64,000 nt of DNA from Microbacterium sp. SS28 (GCF_022761035.1 NZ_JAKWJP010000001.1:124001-188000); one strand, 5' to 3'; positions 1-9,636 are shown, counted from the first letter of the stretch. Translations and numbers: made by a program. The notes: generated by a model from the sequence alone, not told the origin.

Positions 1-77
1 CCGGGCGCCGGTGGGATGCCTCTCGCCGACTGAGCGGCATCCGCCCCGGAATCCCCCCGCTCACCGGAGCGCGAGCG
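1..77. other. Left edge, no gene assigned
   Basis: The first 77 bases lie downstream of the YCII gene on the minus strand. I see no convincing reading frame, RNA gene or terminator hairpin here. It may be the tail of a gene beyond the window. Confidence 0.4.
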
Positions 78-440
78 TCAGTCACCCGCCTCCCACGGCA
101 GGCTCACTGTGGGGAGTATCAGGATGCGCCCCAGCACGGCCGTCGGGTGCTTCGCCATGTACGCCGCGGCATCGTCGATCGACTCGGCCTCGAGCAGGTC
201 GTAGCCCGCGAACCACTCCTTGAACTCGGGAAAGGGACCGTCGGTCACGATGGCCCGGCCGTCGCGGACGACGACCGACTTCGCCCGATCGCGGCCCGCG
301 ACGGGGGCTCCGAGGCTCAGCGTGCCGGCGTCGGAGCCTTCCTGAGCCCAGGACTCCAGCATCCGCCGGTCTTCGTCCTGCGGAAGCGTCGCTCCCGTCG
401 CATCGGTCAGATGGATGACGAGATACTGCTGCGTTGTCAT
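78..440 (-). CDS. YCII-related (DGPF domain) protein
   Basis: A 120-residue protein of the YciI/YCII superfamily. It opens with the typical MTTQQYLVIHLTD strand and carries the diagnostic DGPF segment (TDGPFPEFKEWFAGYDL) in its middle, followed by a helix (AESIDDAAAYM) that fits the alpha-beta barrel fold. Its start overlaps the stop of the upstream sigma factor gene by 4 bp (ATGA), so the two are translationally coupled. DGPF proteins are the standard genomic partners of ECF42 sigma factors; their biochemical role is not settled, and they are thought to assist or sense for the sigma factor. A GGAGA Shine-Dalgarno element precedes the ATG. Confidence 0.9.
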   Translation of the reverse strand: MTTQQYLVIHLTDATGATLPQDEDRRMLESWAQEGSDAGTLSLGAPVAGRDRAKSVVVRDGRAIVTDGPFPEFKEWFAGYDLLEAESIDDAAAYMAKHPTAVLGRILILPTVSLPWEAGD

Positions 441-1714
441 GACTGTTCTCCATTCGTGGATGCCGCGAGCTGAGTGCGGCGGCGGGTGAGGTGGGCCACC
501 TCTGCGGTGTTCGCCGCGAGTGCGATCGCCTGGTCGAACGCGGCGCGGGCGTCGTCGGATCGGCCGACGCGGTGCAGGAGCTCGCCCCGGGTCGCGTGGA
601 ACGCGTGGTGGCGATCGAGCGCGCAGGCGAGCTGATCCACCATGACCAGCGCCGTCTCCGGCGAGCCGGACTCCGAGACGGCGATCGATTTGTTGAGGGT
701 CACGATCGGACTGGGGTCGACGCGCTCGAGTGCGCCGTACAGCGCCACGATGCGCGACCAGTCCGTGTCGCGCGCATCTGCAGTCGACACGTGCACGGCG
801 TTGACCGCTGACAGCAGCTCATACCGGCCTGCACCGGCGCCGCCGCGTGCGACGGCGGCGAGGCGCTCACTTACCAGGGCGAGTCCCTCCTCGATGAGGG
901 CACGGTCCCACGCGGTGCGATCCTGCTCCTCGAGGCGCACGAGCTCCCCGTCGGGTGAGAAGCGTGCGGGCGCGCGGGCCTCGGTCATGAGCATGAGGGC
1001 CAGCAGACCCGTCGCCTCGGCGCGCTCAGGCGAACCCGCCGACAGCAGGTCCCGCACGAGCCGCGTGAGCCGGATCGCCTCACCCGTGAGGTCGGGGCGG
1101 AGCGGATCCGATTCACTGCCCGAGGAGAGGTACCCCTCGTTGAAGATCAGGTACAGCACCGCGAGCACACCCGCGGCACGGTCCGCGAGATCATCTTCCT
1201 CGGGAACCCGGAACGGCACGCGCTCGGACTTGATCCTGCCTTTCGCGCGAGTCAGCCGCTGCGCCATCGTCGTCTCCGGCACCAGGAACGCCTTGGCGAT
1301 CTCGGCGACAGTCAGGCCGCCGACGATGCGCAGGGTGAGCGCCACCCGCGCCTCCATGCTCAGCACCGGATGGCAGCACACGAACACGAGGCGCAGGCGG
1401 TCGTCCTCGACGACGCCGACGTCTGCGGGGACCGAATCATCCGCGAGCATGAGCGCCTCCTGATGCAGCTCGCTCCCGCGCGCTTCGCGCCGGAGCCGGT
1501 CGATCGCCTTCCGGTGCGCCGTCGTCGTGATCCACGCACCCGGATTCGGGGGCACACCCTCGGCAGGCCACCGCTCGACGGCGATCGCGAACGCCTCGGC
1601 GGCGACGTCCTCGGCGAGGCCCAGATCGTGGAACCGACGCGCCAGGCCCGCGACGACTCGCGCCCACTCCTCACGATGTGCACGCGCGATCGCGGCGGCG
1701 ACATCAGAGGTCAT
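437..1714 (-). CDS. ECF42-type RNA polymerase sigma factor with long C-terminal extension
   Basis: A 425-residue ECF sigma factor, about twice the normal ECF length. Residues 1-170 hold sigma2 and sigma4 (helix-turn-helix around GGLTVAEIAKAFLVPETTMAQRLTRAK). The remaining 250 residues are the DUF6596/TPR-like extension with the typical LYLIFNEGY motif. I chose the ATG at 1714 because AAGGAG sits 6-7 nt upstream; an in-frame ATG 14 codons earlier has no such support. There is no anti-sigma gene; instead the next gene encodes a DGPF protein, the hallmark of the ECF42 group, where the C-terminal extension is thought to control activity. The target regulon cannot be read from this window. Confidence 0.93.
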   Translation of the reverse strand: MTSDVAAAIARAHREEWARVVAGLARRFHDLGLAEDVAAEAFAIAVERWPAEGVPPNPGAWITTTAHRKAIDRLRREARGSELHQEALMLADDSVPADVGVVEDDRLRLVFVCCHPVLSMEARVALTLRIVGGLTVAEIAKAFLVPETTMAQRLTRAKGRIKSERVPFRVPEEDDLADRAAGVLAVLYLIFNEGYLSSGSESDPLRPDLTGEAIRLTRLVRDLLSAGSPERAEATGLLALMLMTEARAPARFSPDGELVRLEEQDRTAWDRALIEEGLALVSERLAAVARGGAGAGRYELLSAVNAVHVSTADARDTDWSRIVALYGALERVDPSPIVTLNKSIAVSESGSPETALVMVDQLACALDRHHAFHATRGELLHRVGRSDDARAAFDQAIALAANTAEVAHLTRRRTQLAASTNGEQS

Positions 1715-1899
1715 GTCGGGCTCCTTCGCTTTCGGTTCGCCGATGACGGCTCTCATCAGGTCGACGAACGGGATCCCCTCGATTCGACATCTCAGCGGAG
1801 AAACAGATCAAGAGCCTGTCTTCCGATGCGTCGTGTCGAAGTCTGCGCGGACCGTTCGTAGCTCCTGTGAGGGGCGGATGCCCTTCGAGAGAGGACACC

Positions 1900-2070
1900 A
1901 TGAACAATCGCATGAGTGACGACGACAGGCTCGAGTACGCGGGCCGGATCCACGAGGCTCGGGCACTCCTGCGTCGCGAGCGCAGGGCGCGACGCGGCCG
2001 CTTCTGGAACCACGTGAGCGAGGCGCTGCTGTCGATCCCCGCAGGCATCGCGGTGCGCCTCGGGGGCTGA
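1900..2070 (+). CDS. Small hypothetical protein (56 aa)
   Basis: A short Arg-rich ORF starting MNNRMSDDDRLEYAGRIHEA, preceded by a GAGAGGA ribosome site 5-6 nt before the ATG. The middle is strongly basic (RRERRARRGRFW) and the C-terminus is weakly hydrophobic (ALLSIPAGIAVRLGG), which could be an amphipathic membrane-surface helix. No family recognised. It is divergent from the ECF42 gene and ends 13 bp from the convergent tatD stop. The good ribosome site and ordered composition suggest that it is translated; function unknown. Confidence 0.55.
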   Translation: MNNRMSDDDRLEYAGRIHEARALLRRERRARRGRFWNHVSEALLSIPAGIAVRLGG

Positions 2071-2083
2071 GCCCGGGGCTCGC

Positions 2084-2968
2084 TCAGTCGGCGAACGAGC
2101 CGTAGACCGCGAGCGTGTTCGCGGCCAGCTGCACGCACAGCTCGTCGACCTCGACGCCGAGCTCGTCCGCCATGAAGCGGACGGTCACGGGGATGAGGTA
2201 CGGCGCGTTGGGGCGCCCGCGATGCGGGGTCGGCGTGAGGAACGGGGCATCCGTCTCCACCAGGATCCGGTCGCGGGGAATCACCGCGAGGGCGTCGCGC
2301 AGGTTCTGCGCGTTCTTGAACGTGATGTTGCCCGCGAAGCTCAGGTAGTACCCGCGCTCCCCCGCGATGCGCGCCATGTCGGCGTCGCCCGAGAAGCAGT
2401 GGAAGACCGTGCGCTCGGGGGCGCCGACGCGCTCGAGGGTCTCGAGCACAGCGTCGTGCGCGTCGCGGTCGTGGATCTGCATCGCGATGCCGTGCCTCTT
2501 CGCGAGTGCGATGTGCGCCTCGAAGCTCTCGAACTGAGCAGGCAGGCCGTCCTCGTCGGTGCGGAAGAAGTCGAGCCCCGTCTCGCCGATCGCGCGCACG
2601 CGCGGCTGCGCCGCGAGCTCGTCGATGACCGCGATCGCCTCGGCGAGCCGGCCCGCGGCGGCGTAGGCGGGCGCTTCGTTGGGGTGGATCGCGACGGCGG
2701 CGAGGACGCGGGGATGGGATGCCGCCGCCCACGCCGACCAGCGGCTCGACTCGATGTCTCCGCCGGCCTGCACGACGCCGATGACGCCGACCGCGCCCGC
2801 GCGCTCGAGCTGCTCGTCGAGCGACAGCCCGACGCCGTCCTCGATCTCGAGGTGGGCGTGGTTGTCGTAGACGGGCACCGCGAGCGGCTCGGGCGCGACG
2901 GGGTACGAGACGTCGCGCGAGCCCTTCTCGCGCGTGCGGACGTAGTTGCTCGGGTCGGTCGTCATCAT
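2084..2968 (-). CDS. tatD: TatD family metal-dependent hydrolase (putative DNase)
   Basis: About 294 residues of the TatD/YcfH amidohydrolase family: a TIM barrel with two metals, acting as a 3'-5' exonuclease or phosphoesterase in DNA repair and turnover. Visible metal motifs are DNHAHLE near the N-terminus, GETGLDFFR, QIHDRDAH, FHCFSGD and VETDAPFLTP, in the family order. It lies 94 bp downstream of metG, the usual metG-tatD order in actinobacteria. The start is uncertain: tandem ATG ATG at 2968/2965 matches related proteins (M(M)TTDPSNYVR), without a clear ribosome site; an upstream in-frame start at 3004 exists. In many relatives rsmA and ispE follow tatD; they are absent here. Confidence 0.92.
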   Translation of the reverse strand: MMTTDPSNYVRTREKGSRDVSYPVAPEPLAVPVYDNHAHLEIEDGVGLSLDEQLERAGAVGVIGVVQAGGDIESSRWSAWAAASHPRVLAAVAIHPNEAPAYAAAGRLAEAIAVIDELAAQPRVRAIGETGLDFFRTDEDGLPAQFESFEAHIALAKRHGIAMQIHDRDAHDAVLETLERVGAPERTVFHCFSGDADMARIAGERGYYLSFAGNITFKNAQNLRDALAVIPRDRILVETDAPFLTPTPHRGRPNAPYLIPVTVRFMADELGVEVDELCVQLAANTLAVYGSFAD

Positions 2969-3062
2969 GCCGAACTTCGGATCGTTCCACGACAATCGGA
3001 GCATTCCGCGCGGAGTGTCCGAATGTCGCGCGCTCGTCCGAACTTCGTGACCGGGGAAAGGC

Positions 3063-4640
3063 TCATACGGTCTGCTCGACGCGCGGGAAGAGCGGGGCGA
3101 GGGCGCTCACCGACGAACCGGCCGGAAGGATGCCCCAGCCGCCCGCGTCGCGGATCGGCTGGTCCTGCAGGCGTCCGAGCGTCTCGGGCGCGCCGAGCGC
3201 GACCCACAGCTTCTCGGTAGAGACAGGCATGACGGGCGACAGCAGCACCGCGAGGGCGCGCAGGCCCTCGGCGCACGTGTAGAGCACCGTGCCGAGGCGC
3301 TCGCGCTGCGTCTCGTCCTTCGCGAGCGCCCACGGCTCGTTCTCGGTGATGTAGCCGTTGAGCGCCTCGACGATGGCCCAGATGTGGTCGATCGCCTCGT
3401 CGATGCGGAACCGCTCGATCGCGGAATCGGCCATCGTCGCGGCATCCCGGACGACCTTCTGGATGCCCAGATCGGCCTCGGAGTAGGCGCCGGCGGGCGG
3501 GACGACGCCCTCGAAGTAGCGGTCGACCATGGCGGTCGTCCGCGATGCGAGGTTGCCGAAGCCGTTGGCGAGCTCGGACTGGTAGCGGGCCGAGAGGTCC
3601 TCCCAGGAGAACGAGCCGTCCTGTCCGAACGCGATGGCCGAGAGGAAGTAGAACCGGTACGCGTCCGAGCCGAAGACTTCGGTGATCTCGGTCGGCGCGA
3701 TGCCCGTGAGCTTCGACTTCGACATCTTCTCGCCGCCCACGAGCAGCCAGCCGTGAGCGAAGACTCCGCGTGGCACCTCGACGCCCGCCGCCATGAGCAT
3801 GGCGGGCCAGATGACGGCGTGGAAGCGCAGGATGTCCTTGCCGACGACGTGGTAGGCGGGCCAGCGGCGCGCGAACTCCGCGGGGTCGCTGCTGTACCCG
3901 ACGGCCGTGGCGTAGTTGAGCAGCGCGTCGACCCACACGTAGATGACGTGCGACTCGTCCCACGGCACCGTGATGCCCCAGTCGAACGTCGACCGCGAGA
4001 TCGAGAGGTCCTTGAGGCCGTTCTTGACGAACGAGACGACCTCGTTGCGCGCCGACTCGGGGCGGATGAAGTCCGGCACCGTCGAGTAGAGCTCGAGCAG
4101 CTTGTCCTGGAACTCGCTGAGCTTGAAGAAGTAGTTCTTCTCCTGCAGCAGCTCGAGGGGCTTCGAGTGGATGGCGCAGACCTTGAGACCCTCGAACGGG
4201 CCCTCGCCGTCGACGATCTCGGACTCGGTCTTGAACTCCTCGCAGCCGACGCAGTACAGCGCCTCGAACTCGCCCGCGTAGATGTAGCCGCGGTCGTAGA
4301 TCGCCTGCACGAACTGCTTGACGCGCTCCTCATGGCGCGGCTGCGTCGTGCGGATGAAGTCGTCGTTGGCGACGTCGAGCGTGTTCAGCAGCGGGAACCA
4401 CTCCTGCGACACGAGCTTGTCGACCCACTCCTGCGGGGTCGAGCCGTTGGCCGAGGCGGCACGCATCATCTTCTGACCGTGCTCGTCGGTGCCGGTCAGC
4501 ATCCAGGTGTCGTCCCCGGCCTGGCGGTGCCACCGCGCGAGGGTGTCGACCGCCACGGTCGTGTAGCCGTGGCCGATGTGGGGCACGTCGCTCGGATAGT
4601 AGATCGGCGTCGTGATGTAGAAGGATCGGCCGGAAGTCAC
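3063..4640 (-). CDS. metG: Methionyl-tRNA synthetase
   Basis: Class I synthetase of 525 residues charging tRNA-Met in the cytoplasm. The HIGH motif (PHIGHGYTT, residues about 20-28), WMLTGTDEHG and the KMSKS loop (GEKMSKSKLTG, near residues 304-308) are intact. A zinc-knuckle region with CVGC and a later CAIH is present, then the anticodon-binding domain. The length is that of the short bacterial form without a C-terminal tRNA-binding EMAP domain. The GTG start at 4640 is preceded by a TAGACT -10 box ending 6 nt upstream, suggesting leaderless expression. Order rsmI-metG-tatD is conserved in actinobacteria. Confidence 0.98.
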   Translation of the reverse strand: MTSGRSFYITTPIYYPSDVPHIGHGYTTVAVDTLARWHRQAGDDTWMLTGTDEHGQKMMRAASANGSTPQEWVDKLVSQEWFPLLNTLDVANDDFIRTTQPRHEERVKQFVQAIYDRGYIYAGEFEALYCVGCEEFKTESEIVDGEGPFEGLKVCAIHSKPLELLQEKNYFFKLSEFQDKLLELYSTVPDFIRPESARNEVVSFVKNGLKDLSISRSTFDWGITVPWDESHVIYVWVDALLNYATAVGYSSDPAEFARRWPAYHVVGKDILRFHAVIWPAMLMAAGVEVPRGVFAHGWLLVGGEKMSKSKLTGIAPTEITEVFGSDAYRFYFLSAIAFGQDGSFSWEDLSARYQSELANGFGNLASRTTAMVDRYFEGVVPPAGAYSEADLGIQKVVRDAATMADSAIERFRIDEAIDHIWAIVEALNGYITENEPWALAKDETQRERLGTVLYTCAEGLRALAVLLSPVMPVSTEKLWVALGAPETLGRLQDQPIRDAGGWGILPAGSSVSALAPLFPRVEQTV

Positions 4641-4646
4641 CGGAAG

Positions 4647-4652
4647 AGTCTA
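4647..4652 (-). promoter_or_regulatory. -10 box of metG (leaderless)
   Basis: On the minus strand TAGACT is followed by 6 nt (CTTCCG) and then the GTG start, with no Shine-Dalgarno sequence in between. Spacing places the transcription start at or next to the start codon. Inferred from sequence only. Confidence 0.6.
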
Positions 4653-4747
4653 TTTGGCCCGGATGCCGCCTTCCGCCGCTGTGACGTGAGCCCCCCGTGC
4701 GCGCCCGTCTGCGGGCTGCTCCGTAACACGCGGCGCTTCGCGCCTGA

Positions 4748-5581
4748 TCAGGAACCGCTGCGGCTCGCTCGCTCCGCGAGCGTTGCCTGATAGAGCTCAC
4801 GCGAGGAGTGGCCGGTCTGGCCAGCGACTTCGGCCGCGGCATCCTTCAATCTCGTGCCCTGCGCGACGAGCGCACCGACCTGAGCGACGGCGTCGGGGAA
4901 GGCGACCTCGGCGCGCTCGGCGCCCGCGACCACGACGACGAGCTCGCCGCGGACGCCGTCGCCCGCCCACTCGACGAGCTCGGCGAGGCTCCCCCGCGCG
5001 ACCTCTTCGTGCAGCTTCGTCAGCTCGCGGCAGACCGCCGCACGGCGGTCGGCGCCGAAGACGGCCGCCATGTCGGCGAGGGATGCCGCGACCCGCGCCG
5101 GCGAGTCGAAGAACACCATCGTCCGCGGCTCGCGGGCGAGCGCCGTGAAGACCGCGCGGCGCTCCCCCGATTTGCGCGGGAGGAATCCCTCGAACGAGAA
5201 GCGGTCGGTCGGGAGCCCCGACACCGCGAGAGCCGTGACGACGGCGCTCGGACCGGGGATCGCGGTCACGACGACCCCCGCTTCGGCCGCCGCGGCGACG
5301 ACACCGTAGCCGGGGTCGCTCACGGTGGGCATGCCGGCATCGCTCAGGAGCAGGACATCACCGTCGCGCGCGAGCTCGACGAGCTCGCCCGCGCGCTGCT
5401 TCTCGTTGTGGTCGTGGAGGGCGATCAGGCGCGGCCGATTGGCGATGCCGAGCGCGGCGAGCAGCCGCTGCGTCGTGCGGGTGTCCTCTGCGGCGATGAC
5501 CTTGGCCGTCTCGAGCGCTTCGACGAGACGGCGGGAGGCGTCGCCGAGGTTTCCGATCGGGGTCGCCGCGAGGATGATCAC
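4748..5581 (-). CDS. rsmI: 16S rRNA (cytidine1402-2'-O)-methyltransferase RsmI
   Basis: About 277 residues, SAM-dependent tetrapyrrole-methylase fold, 2'-O-methylates C1402 of 16S rRNA in the decoding centre. Family signatures: [17 protein letters not shown] at the N-terminus, [37 protein letters not shown] and [18 protein letters not shown] chose GTG at 5581, which gives the canonical start [11 protein letters not shown] and leaves a TATGCT -10 box 7 nt upstream; an ATG four codons earlier (5593) lies within that same promoter element. Divergent from pmt across 24 bp with overlapping promoters. Confidence 0.95.
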   Translation of the reverse strand: MIILAATPIGNLGDASRRLVEALETAKVIAAEDTRTTQRLLAALGIANRPRLIALHDHNEKQRAGELVELARDGDVLLLSDAGMPTVSDPGYGVVAAAAEAGVVVTAIPGPSAVVTALAVSGLPTDRFSFEGFLPRKSGERRAVFTALAREPRTMVFFDSPARVAASLADMAAVFGADRRAAVCRELTKLHEEVARGSLAELVEWAGDGVRGELVVVVAGAERAEVAFPDAVAQVGALVAQGTRLKDAAAEVAGQTGHSSRELYQATLAERASRSGS

Positions 5582-5588
5582 GGCGCCC

Positions 5589-5598
5589 AGCATAGGCT
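5589..5598. promoter_or_regulatory. Bidirectional leaderless promoter core, rsmI / pmt
   Basis: The 10-bp core AGCATAGGCT reads as TAGGCT on the plus strand (5593-5598), 7 nt before the pmt GTG at 5606, and as TATGCT on the minus strand (5594-5589), 7 nt before the rsmI GTG at 5581. The two hexamers share the central TA. Neither gene has a usable ribosome site. The same geometry recurs between hemE and hemA. Confidence 0.65.
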
Positions 5599-5605
5599 GG
5601 ACGCC

Positions 5606-7210
5606 GTGACCGCCACCTCCGAGCCGCTCCTGCCGCAGCCGCTCGTCGCCGAGGTCCGGCCGACGTTCTACGAGCGCTGGCGGTCCCGTCTCGACACGGA
5701 TCCGCGGGTCTATCGCGTGTGGAGCGTGCTGGCTCCCGTGCTCGTGACGCTGCTCGCCGGCATCCTCCGCTTCTGGAATCTCGCGCATCCGCACGCGATC
5801 GTCTTCGACGAGACGTACTACGTCAAGGATGCGTGGAGCCAGTGGCATCTCGGCTTCCCGTCGGAGTGGCCTGACGGCGCCGACGCGCGCTTCCTCGCTG
5901 GCGAGACCGACATCTTCACGGGCGACCCGAGCTACGTCGTGCATCCGCCGCTCGGCAAGTGGATCATCGGGGCGGGCATGGCCCTCTTCGGCGCCGACTC
6001 GACGTTCGGCTGGCGGTTCGCCGTCGCGCTCTTCGGTACAGCGACGGTGCTGGTGCTGTACTACGTGGCCCGCGCGCTCGGCGGCTCGATCGTCTTCGCC
6101 GCGATCACGGCGCTCTTCCTCGCCGTGGACGGCCTCGGCATCGTGCTGAGCCGCGTCGCGATCCTCGACGGCATCCTGACGTTCTTCGTCGTGCTGGGCT
6201 TCCTCTTCGTGCTGCTCGACCGGCGCAGACATCGCGAGCGGCTCGAGGCGGCGATCGAGTCGCGGAGGATCGACGGCATCGCGCCGCCGTGGGCTCCCGT
6301 GTTCTGGAACCGCCCGTGGATCCTCGCGGCGGGAGCGGCCCTGGGCGCCGCGACGGCCGTCAAGTGGTCGGGGCTGTACGTCATCGCGGCGGTCGGCGTG
6401 TACCTCGTGGTCGACGACGCCCTCCTGCGGCGCACGGCGGGCATCGGATACTGGCCGACGGATGCCGCCTTCCGCCAGGGCCTCGCGACGTTCGTGCTGT
6501 TCGTGCCCGTCTCGTTCGTCGTGTACCTCGCGTCGTGGACGGGCTGGCTCGTGACGGACGGAGGCTACGACCGGCACAAGGCCGACGCGTCTCCCGCGAG
6601 CGGGCTGTTCGCGTGGGTGCCGCTCACCCTGCAGAGCCTGTGGCTGTACCACCAGGCGATCTACGCCTCCAACCTCAACCTCGCGTCACCGCACAGCTAC
6701 GCGAGCCCCGCGTGGCAGTGGCCGCTGCTCCTGCGGCCGACGTCGATGTACTACCTCGGTTCGGCGACGGGCGAGAACGGATGCCTCGCGGGCGGCAACG
6801 GCTGCGCCGAGGGCATCACGAGCATCCCGAACCCGCTGCTGTGGTGGGCGGCGATCATCGCGGTCGTCTACCTGGTGTGGCGGTGCATCGCCAAGCGCGT
6901 TGCGACCGACTGGCTCATCCTGACGGGCATCGTGGCGACCTACGCCCCATGGCTGCTGTACCCGAACCGGACGATCTTCCAGTTCTATACGATCGTCATC
7001 CTGCCGTTCATGCTGATCGCCCTCACGATCCTGCTGAGAGATCTCGCGCAGCTGCGGACGCAGCGCGGCTTCCCCCTCGGCCGCTGGGCCACGGGGATCT
7101 TCATCGTCGCTGTGCTCGCCGTCTCAGCGTGGTACTTCCCGGTGTGGACGGGCATCCCTGTGTCGTACGAGTTCTGGTTCTGGCACTTCAACCGGGACGG
7201 CTGGATCTAG
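5606..7210 (+). CDS. pmt: Dolichyl-phosphate-mannose--protein mannosyltransferase (PMT family, GT39)
   Basis: A 534-residue multi-pass membrane enzyme that transfers mannose from polyprenyl-phosphate-mannose to Ser/Thr of secreted proteins. The catalytic acidic pair of GT39/GT-C enzymes is visible as FDETYYVKD (D68, E69) after the first membrane helix ([19 protein letters not shown]). About ten hydrophobic spans follow, with [25 protein letters not shown] and a C-terminal YEFWFWHFN typical of actinobacterial PMTs. The GTG start at 5606 gives the usual short cytoplasmic N-terminus. Divergent from rsmI as in mycobacteria (Rv1002c/Rv1003 arrangement). Client proteins are likely Pro/Thr-rich lipoproteins such as those in this window, which is inference. 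Confidence 0.95.
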   Translation: MTATSEPLLPQPLVAEVRPTFYERWRSRLDTDPRVYRVWSVLAPVLVTLLAGILRFWNLAHPHAIVFDETYYVKDAWSQWHLGFPSEWPDGADARFLAGETDIFTGDPSYVVHPPLGKWIIGAGMALFGADSTFGWRFAVALFGTATVLVLYYVARALGGSIVFAAITALFLAVDGLGIVLSRVAILDGILTFFVVLGFLFVLLDRRRHRERLEAAIESRRIDGIAPPWAPVFWNRPWILAAGAALGAATAVKWSGLYVIAAVGVYLVVDDALLRRTAGIGYWPTDAAFRQGLATFVLFVPVSFVVYLASWTGWLVTDGGYDRHKADASPASGLFAWVPLTLQSLWLYHQAIYASNLNLASPHSYASPAWQWPLLLRPTSMYYLGSATGENGCLAGGNGCAEGITSIPNPLLWWAAIIAVVYLVWRCIAKRVATDWLILTGIVATYAPWLLYPNRTIFQFYTIVILPFMLIALTILLRDLAQLRTQRGFPLGRWATGIFIVAVLAVSAWYFPVWTGIPVSYEFWFWHFNRDGWI

Positions 7211-7230
7211 CCGCGCGACGCGAGCTGCCA

Positions 7231-7284
7231 GAGAATCTCGCGACTCGAGGCCGAGCTGCGCGAGTTCTGCCGAGTCGGCGGTGA
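7231..7284. terminator. Convergent 3'-end palindromes between pmt and hemL
   Basis: The 91-bp convergent gap holds two imperfect palindromes. The one at 7264-7284 reads TTCTGCCGAGTCGGCGG and is a variant of the ATTCTGGCGA/TCGCCAGAAT element repeated at 14901-15020; a G-to-C change in one arm is matched by C-to-G in the other, keeping the stem. A second related copy (AATCTCGCGACTCGAG) lies at about 7234. Likely bidirectional transcription stop; no T-tract, so rho-independent function is uncertain. Confidence 0.45.
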
Positions 7285-7301
7285 CGCGAAGCCGGCCCGG
7301 G

Positions 7302-8633
7302 TCAGGCGGGCGGTGTGGCAGCCGCCGCCGCGCGCGCCGCGACCGGCAGCGCCGCGAGGATGCGGTCGAGCGCGGCGTCGTCGTGCGCGGCAGTGAGGAA
7401 CCACGCCTCGAAGACGCTCGGAGGCAGCGAGACGCCCGCGTCGAGCATCGCGTGGAAGAACGCGGGGTAGCGCCAGGCTTCCTGGTCGCGCGCATCCGCG
7501 TAGTCGCGCACGGCGCCCTCGCGGAAGGCGACCGAGAACAGGCTCCCCGCGTGCGAGACGACGTGCGCGACGCCCGCGCCGGTCAGGGCGGCGTCGAGCG
7601 CGTTCGAGACGACGGATGCCGCGGCATCCACTCGCTCGTACACACCGGCGTCGGCGAGCCGCAGCGTCGCGAGGCCTGCTGCGACGGCGAGCGGATTGCC
7701 GCTGAGCGTGCCGGCCTGGTACACGGGGCCGAGCGGGGCGAGCAGGTCGAGCAGGTCGGCGCGACCGCCGATCGCGGCGAGCGGCATGCCTCCGCCGATG
7801 ACCTTGCCGAACGTCACGAGGTCGGGCACCCAGGTCTCGCCCTCGGCCCGCTCGAGCCCCCACCAGCCGGCGGAGCCGACGCGGAAGCCCGTGAGCACCT
7901 CGTCGAGGATGAGCAGCGCGCCGTGCGCGTGCGCCGTCTCGCTCAGGAAGCGGTTGAAGCCCGCCTCGGGCGCCAGGATGCCGGCGTTGGCGCCGGCGGC
8001 CTCGGTGATGATCGCCGCGATGCGGCCGGGGTGCGCCTCGAACGCCGCGAGGACCGCCTCGCGATCGTTGTACGGCAGCACGAGGGTCAGCCCCGCGATG
8101 TCGGCGGGGACGCCCGCCGAGCCCGGCAGGCCGAGCGTCGCGACGCCCGACCCCGACTCGGCGAGGAGGCCGTCGGAGTGCCCGTGGTAGTGGCCGGCGA
8201 ACTTCACGATGACGTCGCGGGATGTCGCGCCGCGCGCGATGCGGATCGCGGTCATCGTCGACTCGGTGCCCGTCGAGACGAGGCGGAGCTTCTCGATTCC
8301 GGGCGTCCCATCGACGCGGAGCCGGTCGATGACGAGTTCCGCGAGGTCGGTCTCGCCGGGGGTCGACGCTCCGAACGACAGACCTCGGGATGCCGCCTCC
8401 TGCACCGCCGCGACGACCTCCGGATGCGCGTGGCCGAGCAGCGCCGGTCCCCACGACGCGACGAGGTCGACGTACTCGCGGCCCGTGACGTCGGTGACGA
8501 GCCCGCCCTTGGCGGACACGATCGAGAGGGGCGTCCCACCGACCGACCCGAAGGCTCGGACCGGCGAATTGACGCCGCCGGGGATGACGGTGCGGGCGCG
8601 GGCTGCGGCATCCGCGTTCGTGATCGTGCTCAT
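7302..8633 (-). CDS. hemL: Glutamate-1-semialdehyde 2,1-aminomutase
   Basis: A 443-residue PLP enzyme making 5-aminolevulinate from glutamate-1-semialdehyde, the second step of C5 heme synthesis after HemA. Signatures: [12 protein letters not shown] near the N-terminus, [41 protein letters not shown] and the PLP lysine K277 in [14 protein letters not shown]. Full family length. The ATG at 8633 overlaps the hemB stop by 4 bp; a second in-frame ATG four codons earlier lies inside hemB. It is the last gene of the hemE-cgoX-hemQ-hemC-hemB-hemL operon. Confidence 0.98.
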   Translation of the reverse strand: MSTITNADAAARARTVIPGGVNSPVRAFGSVGGTPLSIVSAKGGLVTDVTGREYVDLVASWGPALLGHAHPEVVAAVQEAASRGLSFGASTPGETDLAELVIDRLRVDGTPGIEKLRLVSTGTESTMTAIRIARGATSRDVIVKFAGHYHGHSDGLLAESGSGVATLGLPGSAGVPADIAGLTLVLPYNDREAVLAAFEAHPGRIAAIITEAAGANAGILAPEAGFNRFLSETAHAHGALLILDEVLTGFRVGSAGWWGLERAEGETWVPDLVTFGKVIGGGMPLAAIGGRADLLDLLAPLGPVYQAGTLSGNPLAVAAGLATLRLADAGVYERVDAAASVVSNALDAALTGAGVAHVVSHAGSLFSVAFREGAVRDYADARDQEAWRYPAFFHAMLDAGVSLPPSVFEAWFLTAAHDDAALDRILAALPVAARAAAAATPPA

Positions 8634-9625
8634 GCGTGGGTCCATCTCTCGGCGGCCTCGATGGCCCAGTACGTCAGGACGGCGTCGGCGCCCGCGCGCA
8701 CGATGCTCGTGAGGGTCTCGTCGATCGCGCGCTCGCGGTCGATCCAGCCCTGAGCCGCGGCGGCCTCGACCATCGAGTACTCGCCGCTCACCTGATACGC
8801 CCACACGGGCACGGGCGAGACGGCAGCCGCGTCGGCGAGTACGTCGAGGTACGACATCGCGGGCTTGACCATGACGACGTCGGCGCTCTCCGCGACATCC
8901 AGTGCGATCTCGCGCGCGCCCTCGCGCCGATTGGCGGGGTCGAGCTGATACGTGCGGCGGTCGCCCTCGAGCGAGGACTGCACGGCCTCCCGGAAGGGGC
9001 CGTAGAACGCCGAGGCGTACTTCGCGGCGTAGCCGAGCAGCGCCACGTCCGACCGGCCTGCGCCGTCGAGGGCCGCACGCACGGCGGCGACCTGGCCGTC
9101 CATCATGCCGGAGAGGCCGAGCAGCGCCGATCCGGACTGCGCCTGCGCGAGGGCCATCTCGCGGTAGCGCTCGAGGGTCGCATCGTTGTCGACGCGCCCG
9201 CGGGCGTCGAGCACCCCGCAGTGGCCGTGGTCGGTGAACTCGTCGAGGCACAGGTCGGTCTGCACGACGAGCGCGTCGCCGACCTCGGCGGCGGCGATGC
9301 GGGTCGCGACGTTGAGGATGCCGGCGGGGTCGGTCGCCCCCGAGCCGATCGCGTCCTTGTGCTCGGGCACGCCGAACAGCATGACGCCGCCGATCCCGGC
9401 GGCCGCGGCGAGGGCGAGCTCGACGCGCAGCGAGTCGGCCGTGTGCTGCACGACGCCCGGCATCGACGAGATGGGCCGGGGCTCGGAAGCGCCCTCGGCG
9501 ATGAACAGCGGGAGCACGAGCTGCGCGGGGTTCACGCGCGTCTCGGCGGCGAGGCGTCGCCAGGCGGGCGTCGAGCGCAGGCGCCGGGGCCGGGCTGCCG
9601 GGAAGGCTGCGTCGGAGAGGGACAT
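8630..9625 (-). CDS. hemB: Porphobilinogen synthase (delta-aminolevulinate dehydratase)
   Basis: A 331-residue enzyme condensing two 5-aminolevulinate molecules to porphobilinogen. Both Schiff-base lysines are seen in [16 protein letters not shown] and [12 protein letters not shown]. The metal loop reads [14 protein letters not shown]: the first and last zinc-type cysteines are kept but the middle one is Asp, an intermediate between zinc (C-x-C...C) and magnesium-type loops. [18 protein letters not shown] is the family allosteric/active-site segment. GGAG precedes the ATG by 5-6 nt. It follows hemC with 11 bp between them; hemD, often found here, is absent. Confidence 0.98.
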   Translation of the reverse strand: MSLSDAAFPAARPRRLRSTPAWRRLAAETRVNPAQLVLPLFIAEGASEPRPISSMPGVVQHTADSLRVELALAAAAGIGGVMLFGVPEHKDAIGSGATDPAGILNVATRIAAAEVGDALVVQTDLCLDEFTDHGHCGVLDARGRVDNDATLERYREMALAQAQSGSALLGLSGMMDGQVAAVRAALDGAGRSDVALLGYAAKYASAFYGPFREAVQSSLEGDRRTYQLDPANRREGAREIALDVAESADVVMVKPAMSYLDVLADAAAVSPVPVWAYQVSGEYSMVEAAAAQGWIDRERAIDETLTSIVRAGADAVLTYWAIEAAERWTHA

Positions 9626-9636
9626 GGATGCTCCGG

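Noticed and set aside
5594..6652. Extension of the rsmI frame upstream through pmt
   Set aside because: The extra sequence is low-complexity antisense to pmt; RsmI homologues begin with [10 protein letters not shown].
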